A stretch of 64,000 nucleotides of DNA, taken from NCBI GenBank assembly GCA_917880885.1, contig OU862913.1, positions 46,037,460-46,101,459 on the forward strand. The letters run 5' to 3'. Shown here in pieces: positions 11,611-23,284 of this stretch. A program made the translations under genes and the position numbers. Source of the DNA: Limnephilus marmoratus (taxonomy: Eukaryota > Arthropoda > Insecta > Trichoptera > Limnephilidae). Position 1 is the first letter of the stretch. Each line of letters opens with the position of its first letter. The notes below the pieces were generated by a model. The model did not search any database and was not told the origin of the DNA. It saw nothing but the letters and a program-made list of their open reading frames with translations.

Positions 11611-11636
11611 TAATATGTAAAAATTATAGGATATTA

Positions 11637-14062
11637 AATATTAGAGACCGTCGTCCCATGGAATGGTAAGGGTGTTTTGCACCATCGTCGTCACCAAGGA
11701 ACGAGATTGTTTCGGACCGCGTTTGGAATGACGTAATAGCAAAAAGTAATGATCACAACCTACTGATTCTTGACATACTTCACACCTACACTAAAAAAAA
11801 TTCGCAAAAATCCACTTACAAATATACAAAAATTGATTATGACAAACTAGAGGAGGATATCCGACAAAACCCCTTTTCTATAAACAATAATGAGGACTCG
11901 GAACTGAACTACAATAACTTTGTAAACTATCTGATAAACAAAATGAATTGCAACAGTTCAATAACAATAAAAACAAATAAGACCTGTCTTCCTGATTGGA
12001 TAACAAAAGACTTATTAAAAATGATTAAAAAAAGAAATAAACTGCACCTAAAAATTAAAAAACAACCCTGTAACCTATTACTAAAAACAGAATTTACTAA
12101 AATACGTAACGACATAACTATAAAAAAACGAAACTTAAAAAAACAATACTATAGCAGCCTATTTAAAAAATGTGAGAATAATACCAAAAAGACTTGGAAC
12201 GTAATAAACAGCATCATCAAGAACCAAACAAACACGCAAAGTAAACCATGTACAAAATTAAAGAAAGGTAATGAAATCATCACAGAAGACATCAAGATAT
12301 GCGAATACTTTAATAACTACTTTTGTAATATTGGCGCTTCTTTGGCTGATAATATAATCAACAAATACATACATAAACTGGATGATAAAATTACATTAAA
12401 TTATGAAAGTACGGAATCAATATACCTACAACCCACAACTGAACCCGAAATATTAGCTATTATAAAATCCCTAAAATCAAACGCGAGTGCTGGACATGAT
12501 CAACTAAAATGTACAACAGTACAAAAACTTGCCCCACTACTAACTCCTACACTAACTAAACTGATTAACCTGAGCCTAAAAGAAGGTCAATTTCCAGACA
12601 GTTGTAAAATTGCAAGGGTTATCCCAATATATAAAGGGAGCTTGAAAACTCAAACATCTAACTATAGGCCCATTTCTGTCCTTCAGATCCTATCAAAAAT
12701 ATATGAAATAAATATATGAAATACGATAGGCTAGACAACTTTCTGAAAAAAAATCATTTCTATATGCTAAACAATACGGTTTCAGAAAAAATCTAATACT
12801 CTCTCTGCCACTAATGGTCTTATAAATAAACTTAGATCTAGCATAGATAATAAAAACTATGTCATAGCAATTCTCGTAGACCTTCAAAAAGCCTTTGACA
12901 CCGTGAGTCATGAAATACTGATTAAAAAAATAGAAAAAACAGGCGTAACCGGTCCAGCTATTAAACTAATAAAATCCTATCTGTCCAACAGAAAACAATG
13001 TGTTAACATAGGAGATAAAAACAGTCAACTCGAGAGCATAAACTATGGAGTTCCACAAGGATCAATACTGGGACCACTTTTATTCCAAATATACATAAAT
13101 GACATCTGTCAGCTAAAATTACATGGTGAAATTTTCTTATACGCAGATGATACGGCAATATTTTACTTCGGCAAAAACTTAGAAAGTCTATTAGAACAAT
13201 CTCAAATGGATCTTAATGTACTAAACGATTGGCTAATAAAAAATATATTAACAATAAATATTAATAAAACCGGTTACATGATCTTAAGCTCACCTAAAAG
13301 AATAATACCATCGCATAAACCATTACAAATAGAAGAAAGAGACCTGCATATTCTAGATAGTGAAAAATACCTGGGCTTGTACATTGATAAACATCTGACA
13401 TTTAAACAACATGTAGAAAAACTAAAAACAAAAATCATCCCATTGATTGGTGTATTTGGTAGAATTGCTCATCTTCTACCAACAGAGGTAAAGAGAGGCT
13501 TATACTTTAGCTTAATACAGTCCCACCTAAATTATTTAATAGAAATATGGGGAAACACATACATTACGTACTTAAACGAATTACAAATAATACAAAACAA
13601 AGTTATTAAAAAGCTCTTCAACTATAACCCAGACACTCCCACAAAAAAACTATACAAGGAAATGAATCTTTTTAAAATAAGAACATTGTATGAATATAAC
13701 ATATGTCTTTTAATCTACAAAATACAAAATGGACTACACACAAACACAACATTTATAAAAACATCACAAGTACACGAACACTATACTAGACAACACAATA
13801 AATTGTATACAAATACTGTCAAGACTGAAAGTGGCAAGAAAAGTATTGGCCACGAGGGAGTTCACATATATAATCTCCTTCCAGATAACCTTAAAGCAGA
13901 AAAGAATATAAAAACCTTTAAAAAAAACTATTTAAACTTAAGATGTTGGAACAAAATTAAAAATATTACTACTACACCTGTACCATATATGCTCTGTACT
14001 TAAGTTAAGAAAGCGAAATATTATATTTCTTTTAACTTAATAAATAAAAATAAAAAAAAATA
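11637..14062 (+). mobile_element. Jockey/CR1-like LINE, 5'-truncated
   Basis: This non-LTR retrotransposon lies in ZNF-B intron 1, in the gene's orientation. It keeps the end of the endonuclease domain (SNDHNLLILDI), the linker, the reverse transcriptase and the C-terminal domain. It ends in an AT-rich tail (TTAACTTAATAAATAAAAATAAAAAAAAAT). No clear target duplication was seen. Confidence 0.8.
11721..14003 (+). pseudogene. LINE reverse transcriptase, frame-shifted
   Basis: The first frame (11721-12719) runs from the endonuclease end through ASAGHDQLKCTTVQKL and NYRPISVLQILSKIYE. It is broken near 12700 by a duplicated ATATATGAAAT and a second shift near 12780-12800. The second frame (open at 12903, stop at 14003) has the RT core: VDLQKAFDTV just before it, YGVPQGSILGPLLF, and the catalytic YADD at 13140-13151. 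It then runs to a typical C-terminal domain. Apart from these shifts the sequence is well preserved, so the insertion is moderately young but cannot make a single product. Confidence 0.8.
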
Positions 14063-14734
14063 GCGATCGTATGTCCACCACGACCGGTCTCGGTGGTTTC
14101 GACCTTTAACCAACACAAGATAATAAAAAACAGTGGACCGGCCCCGGTAAGGCCGGATGTAGTGGACAAGTACAGTGTAGTAGTTTGTATTTCGGGCATT
14201 TCGGCTGGTCACGATCCCGGCCCGAGTTCTAGCGTTAGCGCCAACCTTCTTACAATACTCCGATGACGGATGTGCAGTGGACACCCAGCCATTTTAATAT
14301 GTGTTTCGCTACTTCGGCAACGTCTCGTTCTCGGTGACGGCGGCTGTGAAGAAACTTTAACCGAAAGAACCTGTGCAGAAAATTTTCCCGACGACGTATG
14401 TATGTCCACGCCAAACGCGAACGTATGTATGCCCACACCAAATGCGAACTGTGTTAGCTAAAAAATGTCGTCAAACTTCACTTTATTACGAAATAAATGT
14501 GTTTGGACTAATAAATTAAAACAGCCTTCAACTTTTACAAAATCGTAGTATTAAACGAGTTTTAGGACTGAAAAGATGCATGCCCCCTCCAACGCCTTTC
14601 TCTGTCGCACGTATGTTTTTACGCATCTTACTCTTTCGCTTAAGTCAGTACCTGTGCGAGAACGGAATGTACCATGTTCAGTCCGGTCTAAACGATTGGC
14701 GTGTACTATACGTGTTATGGTTTTGTTTTTCCAG
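14063..14734. other. ZNF-B intron 1, distal part
   Basis: A GC-richer patch (14080-14450) shows no recognisable protein. It contains a 27-bp tandem pair (14396-14422 and 14423-14449, starting GTATGTATG). The last part leads into the acceptor TTTTTCCAG at 14734. Confidence 0.5.
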
Positions 14735-14884
14735 GTATCATTAAAGAGGAGACTGTCATCATAAAGTCAGAGCCAGAACCCCGAGAACGAGATGAAGGTG
14801 GGACTTCTTTTACGGAAATCGATATAGACCTCCCGAATATCAAAAATGAATGTTTAGAGCGCTCTGGAAAAATTAATCAAAAAC
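14735..14884 (+). CDS. ZNF-B exon 2, second acidic module
   Basis: The exon begins after TTTTGTTTTTCCAG and ends at AAAC|GTAAAA, phase 1 at both sides. The peptide reads IIKEETVIIKSEPEPRERD, then SFTEIDIDLPNIKNECLERS. IKSE and IKNE again fit psi-K-x-E. It is homologous to ZNF-B exon 1, so one transcript would carry two modules in tandem. Because both are phase 1, skipping this exon would also keep the frame, so alternative forms are possible. Confidence 0.75.
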
Positions 14885-14980
14885 GTAAAACGGATTTTTT
14901 GTTAAAGTTTACGATTTGCGCTTTCCTATTTTTTGAATGAATTTAATGTACTTACTTTTCTTATCCTTAATTTTTTTCAG

Positions 14981-15948
14981 ATATATTGACTAACCTGAAG
15001 ACGAATTCTGGTGAAAAACGATTCTTTTGTCCACATTGCAATTACTGCTGCTCACTCAAATCGAAGTTAGAAAAGCACATATTTATTCACAGTGGCAGAA
15101 AACCCTTTTCATGTTCCGACTGCAAAAAATCATTTTCTACAAAAGGAAATCTAAAACATCACTTGCAGACTCACAGTGGAGAAAAACCATTTACATGTTC
15201 CGTTTGCCATTATTCATGTTCTACAAGGACATATCTAAAACGTCACTTACTGACTCACAGTGGAGAAAAACCCTTTTCTTGTTCCGACTGCAACTATTCA
15301 TGTTCTAGAAAGTTGCAATTAAAAATCCACATGACGACTCACGGTAATGTACCAAAACCGTTTTCATGTTCCGTTTGCAACTATCGTTGTTCTACAAAAG
15401 GAAGTCTTAAATATCACTTAGTGACTCACAGTGGAGAAAAACGGTTTTCGTGTTCCGTTTGCAACTATTCATGTTCTCGTAAGGCACAATTCAAACTCCA
15501 CATGATGATTCACAGTGGAGAAAAACCTTTTTCATGTCCTGACTGCCACTATTCATGTTCTAGAAAGGTGCAATTGAAAATCCACATGACAACTCATAGT
15601 AAAGAAAAGCCGTTTTTGTGTTCTGACTGCAAAAAATCATTTTTTACAAAAGGAAATCTAAAACATCATTTGCGAACTCACAGTAGAGAAAAACCTTTTT
15701 CATGTTTCGTTTGCAACTTTTTTTGTTCTACGAAAGAAGTTCTAAAAAGACACTTACGGACTCACAGTGGTGAAAAACCTTTTATATGTTCCTACTGCAA
15801 ATATCCATTTTCTACAAAGGGAAGTCTAACACGTCACTTACTAACTCACAGTGGAGAAAAACCTTTTTCATGTTCCTACTGCAACTATTCGAGTTCCCGA
15901 AAGGATTATTTATTATCTCATAAAATTAGAATTCATTCAAAAATATAG
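14981..15948 (+). CDS. ZNF-B finger exon, 11 C2H2 fingers
   Basis: The acceptor is AATTTTTTTCAG. The phase-1 join gives His, then ILTNLKTNSGEKRFFCPHC. Eleven fingers follow with HSGEKPF-type linkers; one linker is unusual (HGNVPKPF, after finger 4). Two finger styles alternate: CNYSC (Cys in the core Phe place) and CKKSF (usual Phe). The last finger spaces its histidines by four (HKIRIH). The frame stops at TAG 15946-15948, directly after HSKI. ZNF-A reads through the same place (HLKIKPFSC) into one more finger, so this stop replaced a Lys codon and removed the twelfth finger. It is probably a nuclear DNA-binding protein; the target is unknown. Confidence 0.85.
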
Positions 15949-16020
15949 CCATTATTATGTGTCGCTTATCCTAATTTAACTTTAGGAAAGCGTGCCTTAT
16001 TATTATTAAGACTATAAAAG
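15949..16020 (+). pseudogene. Relic of a lost final finger of ZNF-B
   Basis: In frame after the stop the sequence reads PLLCVAYPNLTLGKRALLLL, aligning with PFSCAACNYSALQKRDLLRH of ZNF-A's last finger. The second cysteine and both histidines have gone. Confidence 0.7.
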
Positions 16021-16509
16021 TCCTCTTTGAAACTTATTCGAGTTCAAAATTTAAGTTTTAAAAATAATAATATTTTTAATTAGTACTGTAATGTATTGGA
16101 ATTATTGTTTAATACCTGTTAAACGACTTTTTCAGCCAGCCAGCAGTTACCGATTGGCAACATTTTTTTAATATGTAACATGATTCATTTGTAAACGTTT
16201 TATATGTATTTATGTACAATAATAATGATGATTAATAATTGACAGTTAGATTAATTATTTCTTATATTATCATTTAGAATTATGAATGCTTAGTGGGAAA
16301 TACAAGATGCAATAAATGTTAGTATTAACAAGACAGTCCACGAGGCGGCAAGAGCTGGGTGATTGCATCCAGCGTATCCTGCAGGCATTTGTAGATAGAA
16401 AGACACTGTGCATACATAATAAGGGTATGGCGCTGGAAAACTGGTGGGATTCTTCTCCAATCATTTGGCAGTTTCGGCATGAATGTTCATGACGTTCGGT
16501 CTAGCCGTA
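16021..16509. other. ZNF-B 3' flank
   Basis: AT-rich sequence to about 16300, then an unassigned GC-moderate stretch (16320-16500) with no convincing frame. Confidence 0.4.
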
Positions 16510-16870
16510 AACCACACTCGCAGACTATGTATGTGACGCTAGAATCAAATAGAAACCATTTTCATGTTCTGAGTTTTAATTTGCCGCACACAGATTTAAT
16601 TTTAACCAGTTTTGTGTTCAGAATATAAAATTCCAGTCGTGGATACATCTGATGACACATTTCGAAAGAAAATCATTCTCTTATTCGAAGGGCAGTTATA
16701 AAATTCAAGCTGCAAAATTCTGAGAAATTGACTGATCCGTTTGTATCTATTATTTCGGGAATCTTACGCAGAAGCAATCTTTAGCATTTAGAAATTTGTA
16801 GTAGAATATAAACACGATTTTTATTGCAAGAATACTCGTCACATGTGGTATAAAAATGAGACCGCAATAA
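16510..16870 (+). pseudogene. Decayed zinc-finger array, zone B
   Basis: Same relics as zone A (CCATTTTCATGTTCTGAG, AACCAGTTTTGTGTTCAGAA, then CTGATGACACATTTCG). The final block CTGCAAAATTCTGAGAAATT matches that near 8650. There are many stops and indels. Confidence 0.6.
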
Positions 16871-16882
16871 AAAAATATATAT

Positions 16883-16942
16883 CTACCCCCCCCCCCCCTA
16901 ATCTGAGGTAGATCGCCAGCAGTTCAAGTTTGAGCACCCCTG
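16883..16942 (-). repeat. hAT-like terminal inverted repeat, single end
   Basis: Read from 16942 on the - strand it begins CAGGGGTGCTCAAACTTG and continues GCTGGCGATCTACC, in the style of hAT ends. It directly abuts decayed array B. No matching left end was seen. Confidence 0.45.
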
Positions 16943-17154
16943 CATTAGAGCATTTTGTAATTTCGAAATCCAATCTTTCTGATATCATAACGTTTCGATT
17001 ATGGTCATCATTCGGGGTCACAGCTGACTTCTAAGATTATTTTCTTAAATCGTTCGTAGTCTATGGATAAGTCAGCATTCGGTGTCGTCTTGCTTCGCAA
17101 CCTTCCACCGCCTTTCCAAAGTAATATCCTGTAAACTATACGGTAATGACGATA

Positions 17155-17990
17155 CAGTGAAGAAACAAAAATCGGAGCGGAACTTACAAAGCTCACCGAT
17201 GCACTGGAGTGTAACGGTTACCCGGCAAGGCAGACAAGGCAAATAATAAGAGCCAAATCTATACCAAACGAAGACAGAATTGAACAAGAGTCTAAAGGCT
17301 GTGCTTTTCTACCCTATGTTCACAAAGTGACTGACAGAATTGCCAGGCTGTTGAGGAAAGAAAGCATCAAGACTGTCTTCGGAACCACGACCAAAATACA
17401 AGACCTACTGAGGTCTGCAAAGACCAAGTTTCCTCTGGAAACAGATGGAGTATATAAACTCAGCTGTTCCGGATGTGATAAGGTCTATGTGGGCCAGACA
17501 GAACGGACGATCTCTAAAAGGATATCGGAACACTTTCGAGCATGTAAACTTGGCCACCCTGACAAATCGGCAATCGCCATTGAATGACTGATTGATTGGA
17601 ATGACTTTGGATTTGTTCCAGAAGTCCTGGGAAGACCCAAAACTTATAGAGCACGCCTAATTACAGAGGCAATTGAAATTCATAAAAATCCTATAAACAT
17701 TAATAGAGACGACGGAGCTAAGCTCAATAGTTCTTGGTATCCGGTAATTGACGGCTACACCAAAGCTAAATGCAGAAAACCATCTTCAAGTATACTGTAA
17801 TTCCAGCTCGCAGTGGAGTGGAGCTGGCGACACGGTATTGCTTCGAAGTACTTAAGCACACATTTTACCACTAACATTTACACATCTGCCCTGATGATGG
17901 ACACTGTAACGCTGTCCGAAACGTTGGCTAAAGGAGGAGGTAGCGTAACACGGCATAAAACCCCAAAAACAAACAACAAAAATACTTTTG
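17155..17990 (+). mobile_element. Penelope-like element 1, 5'-truncated, with GIY-YIG domain
   Basis: Penelope-like retroelements encode an RT joined to a GIY-YIG endonuclease. Here only the end of the protein remains: NGYPARQTRQII, LPYVHKVTDRIARLLRK, then the GIY-YIG core GVYKLSCSGCDKVYVGQTER and ISEH. The C-terminus has ITEAIEIHKNPININRDDG and SSWYPVI and stops at 17798-17800. One in-frame TGA at 17585-17587 breaks the frame; the same frame goes on at once. The 3' tail contains a hammerhead-like motif (17888-17928). Confidence 0.8.
17888..17928 (+). ncRNA. Hammerhead-ribozyme-like motif, Penelope 1
   Basis: GCC, then the core CTGATGA (17891-17897), a stem GGACA/TGTCC (17899-17903 with 17913-17917), GAAA (17918-17921), CGTT, then GGC pairing with the first GCC. 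Penelope-like elements are known to carry hammerheads. One extra base sits between the core and stem II, and stems I and III are very short, so activity is uncertain. Confidence 0.45.
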
Positions 17991-18002
17991 CCGTGAAAAT
18001 CT

Positions 18003-18531
18003 AAAATCATATCTATACGGTAATGGTTTACATTTATGAGTTTTTGATTTTATGCATTAAATACACCGCTTACTCGTTTACGGAATATTTTTAATTCAAA
18101 CAGTTAGATTTAGCTTTATTAACACGAAAAGTGAGTATTTACGCCGGGGAGACAAAAAACGTGCAAAAAATATGCATTTAATTTTGTTAAAATTAATTCA
18201 CTTACGCGGTAACGCCATTTTTGTGTGTATCGTTTTTTATCTAATATTTCAAAGACAATCAATCAATGCTGCCAATCATAGAAAAAATATTATTGCCACG
18301 TAAAACAAAGTGAATGCATTATTGACAAGTTTGTACCTGTATTTATAACAGTAGAACATGGAAAGAAATGTATGAGAATAGGTAATTACACAAACCCTAA
18401 ACCTAAACCCTGCTTTGGAAAACAAACCATTCAAAACCTAGGATATTTTTTAAAATTATGATGACATGCGAATTTATTATAAAGAATTTATTTTATAAGA
18501 TTGGTACTTTCGACAAATGTCATATTTGATT
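18003..18531. other. AT-rich spacer, no gene seen
   Basis: No frame, repeat or element end can be supported here. Confidence 0.4.
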
Positions 18532-18639
18532 GTCTATAACAGGGGTGGGGAACCTTTTTAGCGTCGCACTAAAACTAATGAATAAAATAGTTACTGCCAA
18601 ACACTCTTTAATTATAGCTATACTCAGAACATGCAAATG

Positions 18640-19720
18640 GTTTTCCTGAAAATTCAGGCTGCACATAGTCTGCAACCAGAGTTTTATAACTGCACTTTGA
18701 ACACTAGAATGGTTTCCGTCAAAATGCATCAGCAGATGAAACCACAACTGAAATTTTTCGTTGCATTCTGAACACTGAGCTAGTTTCAATTTAGATTAAA
18801 TGTGCATGCGGGGAATTAAAACTACACTCAAACGTGAAAATGGCTTTCCTCTAATTCTGGCAGCATAAACTACGAAGCTAGAATTTTATCAATGCACTTC
18901 CAACATAAAAAATGTGTCAGCAAATGAAATCACACCTGGTTTTAATTACAGGTTGTATCTGTACGCGGGGAATTAAAACTATACTCAGAACGTGAAATTG
19001 CTTTCCTCCAATACCGGCAGCACATATGCAACTACAAATTTATAATTGCACTTCAGAAACGAGAGTGGTTTCTTACGAAACGCGTTAGCGAGATAAAACC
19101 CCATCTGGATTTTTTTCGTTGCATTCTTAACACAGAACAGGTTTTAATCATAATGTAAAATAATTAAAACTCCATTCAGAACATGAAAATGGCTTCCTCC
19201 AATTCTGGGGGCACAAAGTACGCAACTAGAATATTATAAATGAACTTCTAACACGAGGAATGGGTCAAAAAATGACAACCAACCATGAATGTTTTCATTG
19301 CATTCTAAACACAGAACTGGTTTCAGTTATATGGTGAATCTGTACGCGGAGACTTAAAACTATTTTAATGAGTACATGAAAAAGGCTTTTCTCTAATGCT
19401 GGCAGCACAAAAGCAACTATAATTTTATAAATGCACTTCAAAAACGAGAACGGGTTTCTACGAAAAGCGTAAGCAGACGAAACCACACATGGATTTTTTT
19501 CATTGCATTTTGAACACAAAACTGGTTTTTCCGTTAGAACGAATTGGATAGTGAGTCCCCAGCATTAATTAATACTGCACATAGAACAGCAAAACTGTTT
19601 TACCTTCGAAATGCGTTTGGGTGAGCAGATGAATCCGCAACAGGAATTTGCATTCTGAACACAAGATTGGTTTCACCTTTAGAATGAATCTGCATAGGAG
19701 TCCATTAGTCAACCAGCTTA
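18640..19720 (-). pseudogene. Decayed zinc-finger array inside the hAT element, zone C
   Basis: The - strand contains at least five blocks. The clearest is QCSECNEKFQLWFHLLMHF, a good C-x2-C-x3-F-x5-L-x2-H finger that lacks its last His. Another is MCSKCNEKNPCVVSSAYAF. Between them lie relics of CSYKTLVADY type and KPFACSE. All have stops and indels. This is the same finger pair as zones A and B but in the opposite orientation. Confidence 0.65.
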
Positions 19721-19931
19721 AATTAAATTGTTCTCTGATTATGTGAATGGTTTTTCTACATTTTGTAGCATACTTTCTGTCTGCAATATAATTTTATATT
19801 TATTTAACTAATTAAAATAAATTACATGTACCTAATGATTTTTTATGCCAGAAGTGTGACAATTATTATGGCATTAATGTTTGTATTATATATAAAATGT
19901 TAAGGGACGTGATAACCAGTGATTCCTGACT

Positions 19932-20290
19932 TTATTTGGGGAGATTTTTATATCTAGCTTTTAGTTCATCATCGCTTTGTAATTGAATCATTTCGTGCTG
20001 CAGATTATCAGACACATTCGATGGTTCACCGTTCAACGGAGTAGCAAATATGTTTAAATCCGTTTGCTCCCTTTTCGCGCCCTTGAATCGTTCATTAAAT
20101 TCCTCACTTAATTTCGCGCACTCACTAGCGTATTCAAACGATGTAGAAGTCTTTTGTCCTTGTGGTGTTGGAAAATGCGTCGTGTCATTCATTTCGAGTT
20201 GCACTTTCCACAGCCTTTATTTAGTTTCAAATGATTTCACGTTTCACTCAGCTTCAACTTTTCTTTTCTTCGTAGTTGTCAAATAGGATT
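19932..20290 (-). pseudogene. hAT transposase remnants (GTF2IRD2/ZBED-like)
   Basis: The N-terminal bit reads KKRKVEAE (about 20255-20280). After a large internal deletion the frame 20204-19932 reads AKLSEEFNERFKGAKREQ, then LNIFATPLN and QHEMIQLQSDDELKARY. This matches the middle-to-C-terminal region of hAT transposases related to GTF2IRD2/SCAND3-type host proteins. The zinc BED domain, the catalytic residues and the dimerisation end are missing. Confidence 0.7.
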
Positions 20291-20688
20291 TTATTGATTT
20301 ACTATCCACTTTACTTCCGCAACGATGACTAGAAAATAATGTTTATGACAGACTGCCTAAGATTCGCCTCCGAATAGAGTTACCATCAATCCTGAAATAT
20401 CGGGACTGTCCCTTACAAGAAAACTAAAAGTTCCGATGGAATTTCACTATCGTTTCACAATAACAATTTAAAATAAAAGTTAAATGGGAGGTTTTCTCAC
20501 GTTTTTATTTGTATCTAAATAACTTGCTAGTAACGATTTGTAATAGTCTTAAAAATGCATCTGAAAAACCGTGAAAAAACTTTTCCGTTCTGTGTAATTT
20601 TTTGTGGTTCTTTCAGCAGGCCGCACCAAAAGGCCTCGCGGGCCGCATGCGGCCCGCGGGCCGCAGGTTCCCCACCCCTGGTCTATTA

Positions 20689-21154
20689 GTGAAAGGATTA
20701 TTCCGTATTATCTATGGTATTATCCGTGCGTCAAACTTCGACAACACGAACGTTACGTATTATTCGTGAGCTGGACTAAATGCATATTTACCAATTTAAT
20801 ATTATCTCAATAATATTCCCCCTTTGATAGAAAAGTTTATTTTTTTAATTCGATGATTTTACTTTCCTAGTGACTTTTCTTCAACACTTTCTAATTGACA
20901 GCCGCACTTCGCCGTGTACGTATGTAGCTTCTGGTTATATTGACTCACTAACACCTAAACTTTAAATTATGCTCGCTTATAGTAAGAATACACCTATATT
21001 ATATCACTTTAATCAGTTTAACAATATCCCCGATGTAACATATTGAGCCACCCAACACCAACCAGGATTAAGCGGCCCGGAGAAAAGCAATATCAATAGT
21101 TACCTAAATGTACGTTACTGATGCCATTAACGCGTTTTGGTAATTGATAGTTTG
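20689..21154. other. Unassigned AT-rich spacer
   Basis: No gene or repeat recognised. Confidence 0.4.
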
Positions 21155-21780
21155 GTAAATTTTTACAAAGCCGGGACCAGCTCATTTTGGACAAAAATAA
21201 AATAAATATATACCCCAGTAGATAGGTAATAATTAGAAGTAATTAATTCCGTGAGCGGAAATTGAAAATAATGTATATTATCGTCAATTTCTTAAATTTA
21301 AAAATACGAAAATGTCATTTTTCAATGACCTCCATGTTGTTATCTTTATTTTAAAAAACAGCCTACGTTTTTAAATGGTTTGTCTGGCAAAGCAGGGTTT
21401 GTCTAGCGGGACAGATTGGCCGCGCCGTGTCAGTTCGCGAAGACGCGAAGTGAATTTTGATTTTACGCAATTGAAATTTAAAATGCATCATTTTCCGCCT
21501 CCCCCAATGCAAAAAGTTGCCGAAATACGTAATTCTAACAATTATTCAACTTCTACAAAGTGTTTTTTCGTGAAAAAGTGCATATTTACCGCTGTAATTT
21601 ACAACATGGAGGTCATTGAAAAATGACATTTTCGTATTTTTTAATGAAATTAACGATAATATACATTATTTTCAATTTCCGCTCACGGAATTAATTACAT
21701 CTAATTATTACCTATCTACTGGGGTAAAAATTTTATTTTTTTAATGTAAAATGAGCTGGTCCCGGTTTTGTAAAAAATTA
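21155..21780. repeat. Fold-back element, about 180-bp inverted arms
   Basis: The left arm 21155-21340 and right arm 21601-21780 are near-perfect inverted copies (for example CCGTGAGCGGAAATTG facing CAATTTCCGCTCACGG). The 260-bp centre has AATGGTTTGTCTGGCAAAGC and a CGCGAAG...GAATTTTG stretch that recur in the larger fold-back at 52693-53575. Confidence 0.8.
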
Positions 21781-21947
21781 ATGATAGTTTTCAGCAGGAG
21801 TTGGGAGACTGCAGCCCGCGAGGTCATTCGGTTAAAAAAATAGCTTTCTTTCACGGTTTATCAGAAACACACAAAGTGAGTTTTTTTGCCAAAATGAATT
21901 CCATTGTTCACACGCGTTCCTGAAATAAATTATAAATGTAGTGGAAC

Positions 21948-22341
21948 ATCGCGATGGAGGCGTCTACTAATATCTACAGGAATTCCAAAAACTGAAAAAA
22001 TCGAACTAATATCTATGAGAACCAAAGTGTTGACGAATATCTACAGCACTGGCAGAGGTTGGATTTGCAATTATGTATAGCTTATTGGAATAACGTAATA
22101 TTGCGTATGCAGTTTAAAAAACTTAATTTATGTAAGTATGTATGTTAAAATCCCTAATATCGAACTATTGGACACATTTAGCTGATTAGTCCAACCTACG
22201 CTCTGTAGATATTAGTTGAACCTACGCTCTGTAGATATTAGTCAACACTCTGAAGTTCGTAGATATTAGTTCAACATATGAGCTGTAGATATTCGTCAGA
22301 CATAAAGGCTGTAGATATTAGTATCTGGAGTCCATCGCGAT
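21948..22341. mobile_element. MITE with eight subterminal motif copies
   Basis: The 394-bp unit starts ATCGCGATGGA and ends TCCATCGCGAT. The motif CTAATATCTACAG (with variants) occurs three times at the left, and its reverse complement CTGTAGATATTAG five times at the right. Such subterminal arrays are usual transposase-binding sites. There is no coding capacity. Confidence 0.65.
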
Positions 22342-22462
22342 CATTTGGTACCTACCTCAATATATAAATATGTTTCACGCTTTCTTTCTGTTTTCATATT
22401 GTCTATGTATAACCTAACTTTTGACATCTCGTCGCTTTAGTTCGTTTTACTCCAACAGACCA

Positions 22463-23284
22463 TTTTTAGCGAAATTGAGTTAAGTATGCAGTAGTTCTCA
22501 GAAAGTCTATATGTATACAATGCAAGTGAAAAAAAAATTTAAAAAAATTATTTAGTGGGTTTTGAAAACGCACTTTGTCTTACGTCCTCCAAAATGAAAC
22601 AACGTTTCGAGCGTATTTATCCAACATCCACACGTTGGCCAAAAGGACTCCCGTTTTTAAACCGGCCGTTCAGTCAAATTTCATAGGAATTTCTCCAACA
22701 TCCAAGCTGTATCTTAGCCAACGTGCGAAATTCAAACTCTCGGTTCCGGGCGTATTGCTCTAACAGACCACACAGCCAATAGCAGCGCAGCGAAGGACCA
22801 CGTGATTGCTTTCATTCCAAACATTCGTTCGTTTAGCGCCACGAAAGTAAATATCTTCACTTATGATTATGCTAGTTACCGAGTTACTTTAGTGGTTTTC
22901 TAGGAGATTTCTTCAGACAAAATGCATAAAGATGTAAACTGTGGAAAAGGATAAATTTTTTTAAGGAAAACATTAAAGATAATTAATATAACAATATTTT
23001 CTCAGCAAATTGTTTCAACTTGTCGTCCGTTACAGGGTGGTTATAATAAAGTTGTGTATTTTTTGAGAAAATATTGTAATAAATGCCAAGTTCTATATTG
23101 TGGTGAAACATCGTACTAAAAATTGAAATAACCTTCGTCGCTATTTTAATTAATTTAACCAATTAAAATCTTAAAACGAATTGACTGAAATTGAAGAAAA
23201 ATCAATTAACGAAGAGTATAAGGAATATACGGAATTATACGGAATGCACTCGGAATTTGATCCTTAAGGCGTATGTGTATAAAA
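22463..23284. other. Spacer with CCAACATCCA motifs
   Basis: No gene was seen. A partial echo of the 33-bp repeat (CTCTAACAGACCA) occurs near 22759. Confidence 0.35.

Larger units (their letters stand above)
18540..20680 (-). mobile_element. hAT transposon carrying a decayed zinc-finger array
   Basis: The ends are perfect 15-bp inverted repeats CAGGGGTGGGGAACC (18540-18554 and, inverted, 20666-20680). They are flanked by an 8-bp target duplication typical of hAT: GTCTATAA (18532-18539) and GTCTATTA (20681-20688), 7 of 8 identical. The - strand holds pieces of the transposase (19932-20290) and then a decayed finger array (18640-19720). It is non-autonomous. Confidence 0.8.

Noticed and set aside
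18405..18422. CCTAAACCTAAACCC as a telomere-like repeat
   Set aside because: Only two or three units, not the insect TTAGG type, and no array.
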